DNA of 64,000 bases from Aphrocallistes beatrix (taxonomy: Eukaryota > Porifera > Hexactinellida > Sceptrulophora > Aphrocallistidae). Shown piece after piece: positions 50,330-62,875 of this stretch. A model generated the notes under the pieces. It searched no databases, had not been told where the DNA came from, and worked only from the letters and a program-made list of their open reading frames with translations. The stretch lies in contig OY725501.1 of the NCBI GenBank assembly GCA_963281255.1, forward strand, positions 4,007,674 to 4,071,673. Reading direction: 5' to 3'. Numbering within the stretch: position 1 is the first letter of the stretch; each line of letters begins with the position of its first letter. A program made the position numbers and the translations under genes.

Positions 50330-51106
50330 ATGGCAGTCCTAAATGTGGTCAAGATTATTCTGGCGGTCATCAATGTTATCGCCAATATTGTCTCTTCTAT
50401 TTTTGGCATCGTTTTGATCGGAGTTGGAATTACAGGTTTGCTGTTCTTCAACTTTCTAGGCCTAACTTCAGAGTCCGTCATCATCTACAATAGTGAATTC
50501 GGTCTATTTATAGCTATCGGGTTCTTCCTGTGTCTTTCTGCTTTGTTCGAAATCTTTGGAAGTTTATTCGCTTGCTTTACGAACAACAGAATCGTTAAAA
50601 CTATCGCCACATTCCTCCTGACAGTTGGACTGATAATTCTAGTAATCGCGTTCATTCTGGATTTCTCTGGTCTCATCGTAGGCTTTGTGCTCCGTGAGCG
50701 AATCATCTCAGACTTCGTCCCATTGGTCAATGAGGCAGTGAACAGCAGCTACTCCAAATCGCCCAATGAAACGCAGCTGTTCATAGAGAATCTACAGATT
50801 GAGTTTGGGTGTTGCGGGATCAACGGACCTGAAGACTTCTCCGATTATCCCGGATACCAGGACCAAGGATTTCTTCCCACCAGCTGTTGCAACGACTCAA
50901 TCGCCAATGGAATGTGTACTGTCGCGAATAATCTCAATGCCACCGGATGTGGCATAGTCCTGCGTAACGGATTGGTCGGTCTCTACGGTGTAGTGCTTGG
51001 AATCGGGGTATTCGAAGCTGTCATAATCCTACTGCTCGTCATCGTGGAACTTATCCTGCTGGTGTTGGTGGTCAAAAGTGAACCCAGTGGCTTCACGAAA
51101 GTCTAA
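50330..51106 (+). CDS. Tetraspanin (copy 2)
   Basis: Single exon, 258 residues. Four spans as in the gene at 48525, large loop with FGCCGINGPEDF, PTSCCND and TGCG. N-glycosylation candidates NSSYS and NETQ. Start MAVLNVVKIILAVINVIANI parallels MGFSDVLRIILAVVNIIANL of copy 1, and the LQIEFGCCGING block is also shared, so the pair arose by tandem duplication. C terminus SEPSGFTKV. TATA CTATAAAAC at 50283, about 45 bases before the ATG. A CTATTTATAG decamer at about 50505 encodes LFIA in span 2. Microdomain organiser by family. Confidence 0.92.
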   Translation: MAVLNVVKIILAVINVIANIVSSIFGIVLIGVGITGLLFFNFLGLTSESVIIYNSEFGLFIAIGFFLCLSALFEIFGSLFACFTNNRIVKTIATFLLTVGLIILVIAFILDFSGLIVGFVLRERIISDFVPLVNEAVNSSYSKSPNETQLFIENLQIEFGCCGINGPEDFSDYPGYQDQGFLPTSCCNDSIANGMCTVANNLNATGCGIVLRNGLVGLYGVVLGIGVFEAVIILLLVIVELILLVLVVKSEPSGFTKV

Positions 51107-52490
51107 TGACAGACAGATTTGTTTGTGTGTTTTATTTACAACTTGTTATTCATATGCTATCACCTTGTTTATCTTGCTTAATCAATTATTTGAGATCATA
51201 CTATTTCATTCCAATTTTACTCACTTTATCTGATTCAGCCAATCAATTTGGAGTTAGCATTTCAAGTTTGTATGGGAAAATGGTTTAATGAAAGTGTCAT
51301 TAGGGGCACGGACACATTGGAATGACTTAGTGGCATTGTGTCGCTAGGAAAGAGCAGGGCAGGTGCCACTGATAAGGTTGGTCCTGTAAACTGGACAACT
51401 TTTCAAAAGTGGCACCGGTTGGTCCTGTTAACTGGACCTTTCAAAAGTGGGCCCGGTTGGTCCTGTTAACTGGACAACCTTTCAAAAGTGGGCCCGGTTG
51501 GTCCTATTAACTGGACCACTTTTCAAAAGTGGCTCAGTTGGTACGGTAAAACCGGGACACTTCTAAAATCGTGGCACTGGAGAGTGGACACTATTTTCCT
51601 TATAAGGAGCTTTCAATTTAAAGTTGACAGATCTTGTCTGAAACATCTGATTCAGTTCTATTATCGATTCAGTTAATGTTGCTTTGTTCGCTTCTCTTCT
51701 CTTCTCTTTGTCAAGCATTTCTCTAGGATTATGTTCCATTCAACTCTGCCTTCTGAATCGTATAGAACATGCTTGTAGCAATTGGAGAGGTTACTCATGG
51801 GTTAGATGTGGTGTCCTGGTTTTAGAGCCACTATGACACAGCTGATTTCAATTTATGCGCATTCCATTCCTACCTTACCGTCACTACGACTTTATCTTGT
51901 GACTTGACTTGTTAAATGGCACGTTTATGGTGAATTTCAAATTATTAGAAATCGACACATCCAACAATCTCACCCGAGTACTCTTCCTTAATGAACGAAT
52001 ATCTACATATGATGATTTAAATTCTATTGAATATTATATATATGATAATTTAAATATGTATATGGGAGTTATACAACTAAGATAGCCATATTCTATATAT
52101 TTGGTGGACACACTCAAGGGATTATCTAGGAGCGCAAGACGCTCCTTTAGGCGTATGATTTTATGCCTCAAAATTAGGAGCGTATCTCTTGAGAGCTGTA
52201 TAATACCTTGGTCACACTCGTTACTGCATTTTGATTGGCTGAGACGAACATGGAATTGGAAACATTCTCATTGATAGTGTGATGGGTTTAATAGCATTCT
52301 TGCCAACTGTCCCGTTTTGGCGGGACGTCCCGCTTTTTTCGCTCTTCTATTGAGCTAATTTTCAGTGTCGCCGCTTTTTTTCATTCTATGTATAGTACTT
52401 TTCCATTGCGTCCCGCCATGTCCCGCTTTTATCATAGCTCAGGTTGAGGTATGCACCTGTTTAACTAGCCATTCGTTCGACCTAGCTAGC
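51107..52490. repeat. Repeat-rich spacer before TMEM259
   Basis: 51376-51580 is a minisatellite of about 50-base units (GGTTGGTCCTGTTAACTGGA, CTTTTCAAAAGTGG). 52118-52215 is a copy of the GATTATCTAGGAGCGCAAGA element. 52296-52445 is the inverse orientation of the AAAGCGGGACA repeat and ends 45 bases before the TMEM259 ATG. No gene is supported. Confidence 0.6.
51376..51580. repeat. Minisatellite, about 50-base unit
   Basis: Four or so diverging copies of GGTTGGTCCTGTTAACTGGA followed by CAACTTTTCAAAAGTGGCAC. The TTAACTGGAC and AAAAGTGG blocks are kept. A lone relative lies at 49945-50010. Confidence 0.7.
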
Positions 52491-55400
52491 ATGGCACAGA
52501 ACCAGAGGCCTGCGCGGGAAGGGAACGACCCCTTCCAGGACTTCCTCGGACTCCGTTCCCAGCCCGCTCTGAGGATCGCCTTCAGCGTTATGGCGTGCTA
52601 CCGCCTGTATGTGTCGGAGTGGGTGCGACAGCTGATCGAGGTGTTCTTCTCCCTGCAGTGTGTCCTCCTGACAGCTCTGTGGGTCCTGATCCACCTGCTC
52701 TACCTCTCCTTTCCCTCCGTCTGTCTCAACCAATCACAGCACCTGCCTCTGCTCTCCAACCTCTCTAGGCTGGATGTGCTGAGAGTCACACTATGGATCA
52801 ACTACACTATACCAGCCATGCACCACCCCGGTTAGACACCTGTTTGTTTGTTTGTTTGTTTGTTTGTTTATTTGTTTCAAGACCGTAGGCATCAGGTTAA
52901 AACCGGGCCAAACGGACCGGTGACTACGGTCCTGTGTTTATTTATTTGTTTGTTTGTTTGAATCCCAACACGTTAGGAGGTGTTAGGAGGTCATATATAT
53001 AGATATTGAAAATGTTTTTCTAATTCGAAGGAAATTTGATGAAGTTAGAATTCAGAGATGTTAGTGTATTTCAATATGAATCAAAATGCTATCAGATTTG
53101 GCTAAAATGTTTATTTACATTATCTAAGTTGTTTATATTATGTTTGTTTATTTGTTTGTTTCACAGTCCAGAATCAACAAGTATGTCCTGCTGACACCTA
53201 CAAGACACTACTCCTCTCTTACTCGGACAAGTTACAGTGTCCCTTCCAGACAAACGACACTTCAGCCACTTTCTCAAGGTGAATATCCCTTCACAGTTCC
53301 TCCTCAGTTCTATTTGATCCTGTGACAATGTGTATATTTTTAGTATAGCCTATCTGTACGACTTGCTGACAGATGATTCGGTTGAACAGCTGAGTGGTTT
53401 GGATGAGTCAGCTGATTTTGAGTTAGAGACCTACTATGTGACTCCTCTAAACTTCACACATCTGTTGATTTCCTCCAGGTCAGTCGTAAACAAATAAACA
53501 AACAAACAAACAAACAAACAAACAAACAAACAAACAAACAAACAAACAAACAAACGACGAACGTTTTGAAGTTATTCTCTATTTAGTATCCATTCTCTCT
53601 TTTTCGTACCAAAAATAGAATTTGATATAACCTGGTGATAGGTTGGAGTCAATGGAATTCTCGGCTTCAGAAGGAGTGCTAAAATTATCCCCGGCGGACA
53701 GAAATAAACTTAACATCAACACTTCATTGGTGGATATCGACTACCTTACAGATAACTGCTTCCAACTCTCACTGGGACTAATTCCCATTCCTGCTATGGT
53801 CGGATATAACGAGGTGAGACAAACTGGAACTGAAACCATAGAACATTCCTTAGGAGCTGTCAATTATACATAGTTTATTTCCAGACGTAATTCTATAAAT
53901 AGCGTTCTAAATATAGATCATGATGCAGTCATTCCGCTACCTGAGCCGTAGCTTCTTCAACTGTACCGGATTCGTGCATGACCTGCGGACCCGTGAGATG
54001 TACCGGTTCTTCTACTCGTACTTTGATAGGCTGCTGACTGTGTTCGCGCTCATTCCCATTCTAATAATAGCCCTCATGAGCTCCAACCTCCTGTGGTTCT
54101 GTCACGTCATCGTACACCACATGGTCATATTCATGAGGTGAGTTCAGGCTATGGCGTTTAACACTGTGGACTATGGATACTGGAGTTCTCTTTAATTTAA
54201 TTTATTAAATACAGTAGAACTCGGATAAGACGTACCTTCTGGAAGGAATTATTAGTACGTACTAACCGAGTTTGTACTCATAGATATCTATATTATAGAG
54301 TAGAACTTGGTTAGTACTTGGATAATACGCTCTTCGGTTTAGTACGTACTCACTTCTCTGAACCAAAATCAATCTATAATATAGATATCTATGTAGTACA
54401 GACTCGGATAGTACGTACTTACGGATAGTACGTACTAATAGTTCCTTCCAGAAGGTACGTCTTATCCGAGTTCTACTGTAGATGGATTTTGGTTCAGAGA
54501 AGTGAGTACGTACTAAACCGAAGTACGTATTATCCGAGTACTAACTGAGTTCTACTGTAACTAGCTTTGTTCTATTTTTAGTACAGCTAGTATAGGAGAT
54601 TCCATGGCTGAATGGCACATAACGTCCTTACGTTCCTCTGTGGGTTCTGGAATTCCTTATAAGGTGTGGATTGTGCCTCAGGTGTGAGGGGTCCACACTT
54701 CCCTCTGGAAGCATTCCATTGGCCAGAACAGAAAGTCATAACTTAGATTGACCAATGAAAATCACTTTAAAATTAGATTTTACAGCTGTGGCATTACTTA
54801 GTCTATAAATAAATATATTTCACTCCAGTATCCATAGTCCATGCCGTTCTATTTATAGTAACTGGAGTTAGTCCATGGTTGCGTTTTGAAATCCATTCAT
54901 TACTCTAGATTCACAGCTGACCACATGACACCTATATTTATGTCGCTCGCCACTCTGACACTCCTCTACGCCCTCTTCGGTATTTTCGCCGTGATGACTG
55001 GCCTCCTCAACGATGACGGTCCTCTCTGTCTCATCGTCATGCTGGCTATATTTAGCGCTGACCAATACTACCTCGTGTTCTGTAACCACCCCGTGTCCAA
55101 GAGGCAGTGGCCCAAGTTCTTCTATTTGTTTCTGTTTGTGTTTGTTGCTTACTACTTGAGATTCAACGGTCAGCTGTTTCTGTACGCATTCCTCACCTGT
55201 TACACTCTGCTCACCCTCTCAATGGTTCGTTCACACCTCTGTTCTATTTATAGAAGTTTAATTATATCCTTTAACCGAGCTATATAGATTTTTTCTAAAT
55301 TTCAACACTTTTTTCAAAAAATTACTTATATCGTTTATAATAATATTTTCACACCTTTCTTGGTTTCCCGTCTAATTATAGAACATCCTGTGTGTCTATT

Positions 55401-55840
55401 TATAGTTTGTCTGTTTAGATCTACTTCATGCACTTTTGGGAGTTACCATTAGTGGCCAAAGCTATGCGCCAAGGCGGTCTAAATATAGGCAACACCTCAC
55501 AGCAGAGATTCAGAGCTGCATTCTACAAATACCAGCTGTTGCTAGGGCAGTATCACAGACCTGTACAGCAGCTGATCCAAGTGGAGATACAAGTGAGAAT
55601 CTGATTGGTCGTTTCTGACCTGAAACTTCTATTTATAGACATTTGTTGCAAGTACGAGTTTGACAATCCATGGTGCATGGATTTTAATATTTCATTTTAA
55701 GAGACACAATATCTGTGCCACTTTGGTGGTTTTCTCTATGATCTGATTTGATTGGTTCGATTTAGGTTGGTCCTGCCATCCCGCCACCTCCACCACCTCC
55801 CGTGCCACATGCCGCCACACCAGAGACAACAGCGCAGTGA
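52491..55840 (+). CDS. TMEM259: Membralin (TMEM259)
   Basis: ER multi-span protein linked to ER-associated degradation in animals. Exons 52491-52830, 53167-53278, 53344-53478, 53642-53813, 53917-54137, 54909-55224, 55419-55592, 55766-55840 give about 514 residues (human about 620). Features in order: cytosolic N terminus, first span near 48-75, a lumenal domain with SMEFSASEGVLKL and DNCFQLSLG, spans from about 280 onward (LLTVFALIPILIIALMSSNL, MSLATLTLLYALFGIFAVMT), the hallmark ADQYYLVFCNHPVSKRQWPK then FFYLF...YYLRFNG, then IYFMHFWELPLVAKAMRQ, and a proline-rich C terminus PPPPPPPVP. All junctions fit GT-AG and restore the frame. Intron 1 holds TTTG repeats and a hairpin shared with 9428. 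The long intron 5 holds an inverted-repeat element. The start is MAQNQRPAREG; sequence upstream of it is repeat. Confidence 0.93.
52840..52960. repeat. TTTG microsatellite and hairpin in TMEM259 intron 1
   Basis: Two TTTG runs flank 52882-52932, GACCGTAGGCATCAGG paired with ACCGGTGACTACGGTCC, a relative of the hairpin at 9428-9496. Similar CAAA/TTTG runs occur at 53487-53555, 61005-61075, 62010-62060 and 63565-63625, all in introns. Confidence 0.7.
54210..54560. repeat. pogo-like MITE, complex, in TMEM259 intron 5
   Basis: TACAGTAGAACTCGGATAAG at the left pairs with CTTATCCGAGTTCTACTGTA at 54461-54480. A second right end (ACTGAGTTCTACTGTA) lies at about 54545-54559, so it is a nested or duplicated copy. 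Interior has repeated AGTACGTACT and CGGATAGTACG. Confidence 0.7.
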
Positions 55841-57674
55841 CCAATCAGATTGAAGAAGAGACCTGAAAGAATGTTACACACGATAAGTGTGCATTCCATT
55901 CTCTCTTCCTCGTTGATAAGAGAGAATAATTTGTTAGAATTTTGTCACCTTTTGGATGACATTTGATTACTCAGTTTGTATGTCAATTTCATCTAATTAC
56001 ATTCCATAGCTCTTAACTGTAACTACGGTCAACTCCGCTTAATCGGGACAAGTCTCCAGGAACGGAATGGCTCCCATACATAGAAGCTAACACTGAATTT
56101 CATTGGTTAATTGGGAACTCCGCTTAATCGGGACAAAATATCAAAAGTGTCCCGATTAAGCGGAGTCATCTGTTATAAGCTCAGATTTGAAATACAAGAT
56201 TATTAGGAAATTATAACGTCTCTACGTCCGCATGCTCGTTCCTAGAAATTCTATTGGACCAAATTGCACTAAGTTTGGACCATATATTCCTTATATGGTG
56301 TCGATTTGAACCTGGATGCAAAATGTTCACACCTTTTACATAAGGTGTCGAACTGTATTAGCCAATCAGAATCCAGAGGGCTTTGATATTACTAACCAAT
56401 AGGATTGACTCTCTAAACTTGAATGTGAATAGCTGAAATGGAAGAGGTATTCCACTATGCACATATATAGTTGTACACGTAGATAACTATAAATATCTCC
56501 GAAGTATTGAGTCACAGCTACAAGTGCCATCTCTGTACAATAGACACTGATTGCATCGAAATATATTCCATCAGTCAGTTTCAGAAATAAACTCCAGTTG
56601 CTTGCATTGGTGTTATGCAAGAATTAGTAAATTGTTGTTGTAACGATGGAGATGAGTATATCTTATTCTAAATATAGATTAGTTCCATATTGCCAATAAG
56701 ATATTGCGTGTTTCTGCAATACTTCCTAATCTCTGTATAAATAAGCTGTTTATTATATTTGAATAGGTTCTAGTTGTGAATATTTATATGTTTGTTTATT
56801 TTGTATTTGGTTTGTTTATCTTTTAATGACTACTTTCACATCTTTTCTCAAATTTGTATATTAAACTTGAAACGAGTTCTTGATTGGCTAATAGTAAGTA
56901 TATTGCAATTAAAAGTTTTAATATATCTATTTCACACCTCTGATTTGCCACATCTTGGGTAATAATGATGATTTCATATGAAAGCTGTAGACACGAGGAG
57001 GTATGAGAGTTGAGGTCTGTTACTGCATTCACCATTACAAATGATTAGGAATTAGGATTATTTAATTCAATTGATTCTTTGAAAGAAAGAGTTTGATTTG
57101 CCAAATACTTTTACCCACACACTTCTAGAAGTATATATTTATCTGAGATAGCGATATAGAGTAGTAGCTTGATGCAGGATAGTATTACTAAATCGGATAT
57201 ATTAGTCTATCATTGATTGAAGCCATTTTTTCCTAAAATGGGTTATGAACATTCCATATTACATAGCAACTAAATTCTTGAATTCTATAAATATCTTAGT
57301 TCATTTGGATTCTTGTACTTGAGTTAAATTTAAATATGAATTGGAACTTAAAATGGAACCTTAGATGCAGTTATTAATTAAATGAATTCCTCATGGCATT
57401 ACTGTTGCTTGGATATCCTGTGTTACTCGCCACTGCCATTGATTGGTCTAACAGTTCTAATTTAAGAAATCAAAGTGATTGTTGAGGTGTGAAATTATTC
57501 TAAATTTAAATATGTGATTTAGTTCATGCTAAAAGCGAGAGAGACGATTGGTCTAGTTTAGGGACCATTTTAACTAATCTTTGTTCTATAAATAACTCAA
57601 AGAATTGCATCCATTGCCCATATACTATAAATAGAACATTCCATGTTGCTTAGTGATGTCTCCGTTTGCCAGGA
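55841..57674. repeat. Spacer between TMEM259 and the PH-domain gene
   Basis: 56023-56168 is a copy of the CAACTCCGCTTAATCGGGAC family with both ends. 56216-56415 shares sequence with 38500-38720 (GACCAAATTGCACTAAGTTT, TATATTCCTTATATGGTGTC). CTATAAATAG at 57625 lies 50 bases before the PH-gene ATG. The small minus frames at 56366 and 56823 lack support. Confidence 0.6.
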
Positions 57675-60600
57675 ATGTCCGGCCGCCGGCTAGCAGTCCC
57701 TGACAACCTGGGAGATCCCATTTACAAGGGGTACGTCAACAAACAGGGAGGATCCCACAAGAACTGGAAAACCCGCTACACCATTCTGTACCCTCACCTC
57801 ATGGTCTACTACGAGAACTCTGCAAAGTTCGAATTCGATATCAGGAGGTGTACCCTTGAGGTGATTCTATTTTAGTATTTGGGTCTTATTGGAAGTGGTT
57901 TATGTGTGTCTTTTGGTGATTCGTTGAGGAAACCACTTTGTGTCGCTCAGTGGGAGTCTGGCTAGATTTTCTACTGAGGGACAATTGGGAATAATCTCCT
58001 GAATTCTGATGTTTCTAAAAATAGCTCTAGCGACATTAGATTCTCGCTTCAACTATTTTTCTGAGTTTTATTACTTCAATCAAAATGTGTTTGTTTATTT
58101 GTTTATAACAATTTTTAAGCTTTTCATATCACAAAACTATTAATTTCCAAAGAAATATTTTTTAGGATGTTGCCTGTATTATTTCCGGGTAATTTATAGT
58201 TTTATTCCACAAGAAAATACGAAATGATTGGTCTGTTCATACTTAAATAATAATAATTTCATCCAATCATTTCTTCGCATTATCCGGATATAATTACCTC
58301 AGCTATTCAATCACTGCATAATCTGACCAATCAGATTTGTTAAATCCGAACGAAATGAATACTCGTCTAATCCTATTAAACGGAGCTTAACATTCCAATC
58401 TTAATCTCAGGAACTAAGCAGTAACTCAAGTATAAATATGTTGAAATATGCTTTGATACAATTTAATTAATTAATCGATCATTACAGTTTTATCATTATT
58501 TCTTGGTGAGTTAACTGTAGTTGTGAAAGCCTTTTACGCTAGACAAATTGTGCCACTTATCTAGACAGAAAATAATTTCAACTCATCAGTAGCGTTTGTA
58601 TTCCTTATAATTTATGTTTTACATCCTCCTCAATTTCATTGGTCAGATAGTTTGAGAATTGTTCAACATAATTACGTGTTAAAATTACTTGAAAACGCCC
58701 TATGATTTCCAATGTTAAGTCGTGATATCATTCTGCATGTTATCGATACGCATATCTGTGAGATAGGCTCTGTACACCACTTGCAGTTTGAGGACACAAT
58801 ACAAGAAGGACACTTTATATAAGATCAAATAGTGGCCACCTAGACTCCATCCCGTGTCGATAGAATAAACCTGCATTCTTTTGTCCAGTTCCTAATTGAC
58901 CAATCCCTTTACTGCATTCGCATTAGTTTCCAGAAGTTTTTTCTTTGAGGTTCAAATGACCTGTTTTGATTGTTTAGAAATTGAATGTTACAGACTTATA
59001 AGCCAATTAATATCCATTAAAATCACATCCTTTCTCCTCTTTTTCTCACCTTTTTCTATCGAAAATTGTTCTATTTATACTCATGGGTGGTATCCCACGA
59101 AAATACTGATTCCAATCGTGTTCATTGACAATACAAACTTCACTTAGTCATATCCACCTGCTGTATTTGATTGTCTACTTCGATCAATCAAATGTCCTTC
59201 TTATGATAACTTATAATATATTTTGATCAGACAATTACGTATGCAATCTTTTGATTGGTGGAGTTCTGTGTCCTCTAAATGAACTATAAATTTAAAGGTC
59301 TATGGTTATTTATAGAACTTGTACATTCCTAACGCCCTTAGTGTCACAATTGTAGGTCTTCTTTCAAGTGGCACAATTCATAAGTGTTAAAAATGTGTCT
59401 CTTTAGAACCGGAAGAACCACATCGCGTTACAGGGTGGTCAAATAGCTATTTGTAGAAGTTCAGACGAGAAACTCAAGTTCGCTTTCACCATTACAGCAA
59501 GGTCCAGTGACAACAAAAGAAGGTGAGTAACCAATCAGATTACAGCATTCTGGCATTCTCTCTATGAGCAGATCACTGCTTTCGGCGCACTTTTTCAAAA
59601 TTCCGTTTTATATCGTCTGAAACACTGTTAAGCTGTCTTGATAGATTCTCTTAATTCCGATTGGTCGATGCGATGATATTCCAGCGATTTGACATAATTA
59701 TATATAGACTGAGAATTCCAATGGTACACAATGGGAGTTAGGCTTATTTACATTCATCTGACCAATAAACTATTCTATTATAATAACTCCAAATATGTAC
59801 TCATGAGTTCTATTTTTAGTAACTACGTTATAGCCAACAGTAACGAATCAGATCGAGCGCTCTGGATGGAGAAAGTAGTGGAAGCTATAAATGGAGATCC
59901 CAAACCCATCCATCCCAAGTCCAAGCTCCTCACGAAGCAGTCCACTCTCCGCCTTCTCGACCAGTCAGTTTGCTCTATTTATAGCTATGCATTACGTTTG
60001 TTATTGTTGATTGCTGAGTTGACTAATTCATGAATTATCAATGAATTACTCAAGATTTGAAACTAAAATAATGAAAAAATATTTGATATTTCGCTTAGGG
60101 ACTGAGCAATGTTAGAGGTGTATAACATGAGCAACCTTTTAACCACTTTTGGGCATAGAATCTGCACTAACGTTTGAGATTTTGAATAATTCATAGTTCT
60201 TCATCATTTTTCAATGAATTAGTCAACTTAGGTTGATTGTGTGTTTGTTTGTTTACAGAGACACAGCTGATAGTGTGAGGTCCGCAATGGCAAACAAAGG
60301 CGGGGAATCTGACATTGATGACACAGATTCAGAAACAGAGGTAGCTATTTATAGAATTGATTGATTTGATTGGCTATTTGGAATTCCGTTCAACTCTCCT
60401 GTGTAGCAAGATCCAATCAAAAGATCTGCAAAGAGCCATCACCTCGGATCTGTTTCCAAATCCAAATCCACCAACCTTCCTGAGCCCAAGCTGACAGCTC
60501 AAGCCACAATTGGTGGCGACCATTTGGCGCCCAGTAAAGGCCCCAAGCTCCTGAGCAAGGAGATGATGACGGTGGATGTGGGAATGGCAAGTATGGACGA

Positions 60601-61817
60601 TGGCGCCAAAGCGAGAGATGACCTTGGCTTGAATTCAGGCGCCAAGTCGAGTTTATCAGGTGAGAATGAATAACAGATGCTTGCTAGTTCTTATCCAATC
60701 AGATTGCAGTGTCAATTTATATTTAGAGTTTGAGATTTTGAATGGTTTGAGACAAAGTTCCTATTTATAGTTGAGTGAGAATGATCCTAGCACAGAGTTG
60801 TATGAGTTCCGTTTCAGCTGTAATTCTCGTTTCATTGTTTCGGAATAATTATGTTGGATTTTGTTGTTGTTTGCAGACACAGATCAGTTGAGTGATCCCT
60901 CTTCTGCCTCGAGATCCTCCACAGAAGAAATTCTCATAACCTGGCCACAGCCTGATGCAGCTCCTATTCCAAAACGTGAGAACAACAAACAAACAGACAA
61001 ACAAACAAGCAACAAACAAACAAACAAACAAACAAACAAACAAACAAACAAACAAACACACACACACACACACAAACAAACGGACGAACAAACAAACATA
61101 CATAAAAAAATGTGAACAAATGACACAAACATGGGCTTTAGAGTTAAATATCTCACTCTCCCATTTGATTGGCTACTTCGAGAGATAATGACATGTGTCT
61201 CCGTGTGTAGAGATGGTGCTGGGCAAGGAAGGGTTCCTGAACAAGCAAGGAGGTAAGCACAAGACGTGGAAGCACAGATACGTAGTGGCAGTGCCAGGGA
61301 GACTAGCCTACTACAAGTCCAAGCCTAACTCCCCAGGGGTCAGTTGTAAACACTCGTAAATAGAGTTGTTATCAAAGTAGCGAGAAAGTATATCAACAAT
61401 TAACGAGCTTGCAACCCACTTGCTAATAGCGAACTTAATTCATTGAAATATGTTTGTGGGCATAAGTGTTAAAATATGAATATATCCGTTTGTCTATATT
61501 TAGGATAAGCCCATGGGTGTGGTCAAATTGAAGAATGTCGTGCTATCTAGTAAGCCAGGTGAGTTGTGCTATTTATAGAAGTTGACACCTTGCGATTATA
61601 TGTGCGTATATTCATCTTTCTATTTTTAGCAATGCCGAAGTACAGCAATCTCTTTGAGCTGAACAGTAACAGCCAATGGAATAAAAGAGGGTTAGTGTGG
61701 CTTGTGTCACAATTCTCACACCTAAATATGAAGTTTATCGTTTGTTACTATTTTAGCACCTACGTATTCTCTGCATCCACGCCTGCAGAGAGAGCTGAGT
61801 GGCTGGACTGTTTAGAG
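57675..61817 (+). CDS. Two-PH-domain protein, 5' part (ten exons)
   Basis: Phosphoinositide- or protein-binding adaptor by domain content. Exons 57675-57860, 59407-59522, 59820-59963, 60259-60340, 60407-60659, 60877-60975, 61211-61338, 61504-61558, 61630-61690, 61757-61817; all junctions keep the frame and give 395 residues. First PH domain at about 16-133: YKGYVNKQGGSHKNWKTRYT start, ALWMEKVVEAING end. Then a Ser/Asp-rich linker (ESDIDDTDSETE, KRSAKSHHLGSVSKSKS). Second PH at about 285-395: KEGFLNKQGGKHKTWKHRYV start, ERAEWLDCLE end. Acceptors CTATTTTTAG occur at exons 3 and 9. After the last exon (phase 0) the continuation is not clear: the obvious next coding block at 63349 starts in another phase, so a small exon between them or a separate gene is needed. 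Which PH family is not recognised. Confidence 0.83.
60985..61105. repeat. CAAA/CACA microsatellite in PH-gene intron 6
   Basis: AACAAACAAACAAACAAACA followed by ACACACACACAC. Read in frame it yields long Cys/Leu/Phe/Val or Lys/Gln/Thr frames that are artefacts of the repeat. Confidence 0.85.
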
Positions 61818-62070
61818 GTGAGTTCTATTTTTAGATCTTACACCTTAAAATATAACTTTAATGAGATAACTCATCGTGGAGTGTTCGATGAAATAATTAA
61901 TTTTGTCTGTTATCCATGGTTTCATAACATAGTTTATAGTGGGTAACCTATTATTTTATTATATCTGTAATTACACCAGAATTTCAATGATACATATTCA
62001 TGTTTACCATTGTTTGTTTGTTTATTTGTTTGTTTGTTTGTTTGTTTGTTTGTTTGTGTCATGTTGTTGT

Positions 62071-62875
62071 TTACATTTTCATCGCGAAGCTGAATTCGTT
62101 TCCGAAGCACTGAGTGGCTACATCTCTGTACTTCCTGTTCAACACCTTGACGGACTCCAAATACCTGAGAACAGGTGTGATTCTGTTGAGTTCAGATCTC
62201 AGCTGTTCCTCCTCTTCCTCTAACTTCTGGATTTCATTCTGGATATGCAGATGCTCGCTCGACACTTCTAAATACTTGCATTTGATTGGTGCGTTGTGTC
62301 GGAATGACTCGTCGAGTTCGCCTCCCGTAGACTCCACCTTCTTGCTCAGCTCTTCTCCTCTCTCCTCCTTTCTCTTCAGCTTCTCTTCCTGCCAAGTGGA
62401 TTCTGTCACTCTGCCACCAATTGTGGCTTAGTGGCAGAGGTGACACATCCATTTGGCAGTGGCAAAACCGTACTTTCGATATAGGAAACTTACTTGGTTT
62501 ATTCGAAATATCCTTGGTAATTCTAGCCAATGAAATCCAGTTTGTGCCATTATTATTTTCAACGCCACTTGCGTTCTTATTAGTTGGCTTATCGAGTCAA
62601 GAATCCATTGTTCGGATAATTGGCTAGTTAGAGGTGTGAAAGTGTCCTACCTTCTCCCTTAGCAGAGCCCGTATGTGCACCTTTTCATCGTTCCTCATCT
62701 CCAGATTGTGTCGTACCTCCAGGTCGCCACTTCCCAGCTGACTCTGCAGTTGTCTCTCTAGCCTGGCTATCTCCTGGTCCATCCTCGTGACACACGAGAT
62801 GAACTTATGCACCTGTAAGCTGTTGGTGTCGCCTGGAGTGGCACCTGTGAGATATGTGTCCTTCCTCCGCGACAT
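62071..62875 (-). CDS. Small coiled-coil protein, antisense within or beside the PH gene
   Basis: Two exons on the minus strand, 62875-62651 and 62388-62071, phase 0, give about 180 residues. Exon 1: MSRRKDTYLTGATPGDTNSL, QVHKFISCVTRMDQEIARLE and a heptad-like REK end. Exon 2 after acceptor ACTTGGCAG: highly charged helix (EEKLKRKEERGEELSKKVES, HLHIQNEIQKLEEEEEQLRS) and a C-terminal YRDVATQCFGNEFSFAMKM. No cysteine or signal peptide; predicted intracellular alpha-helical subunit. The first donor is gtagga; alternatives for exon 2 start upstream are blocked by a TGA in that phase. The protein family is not recognised. Confidence 0.7.

Noticed and set aside
52365-52490. Longer N terminus for TMEM259 (MSPLFFILCIVLFHC)
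   Set aside because: This stretch is the AAAGCGGGACA interspersed repeat in reverse, also found at 13200 and 17645.
60849-61188. Frames rich in Val-Cys-Leu-Phe or Lys-Gln-Thr-Asn
   Set aside because: Translations of the CAAA/CACA microsatellite in an intron.
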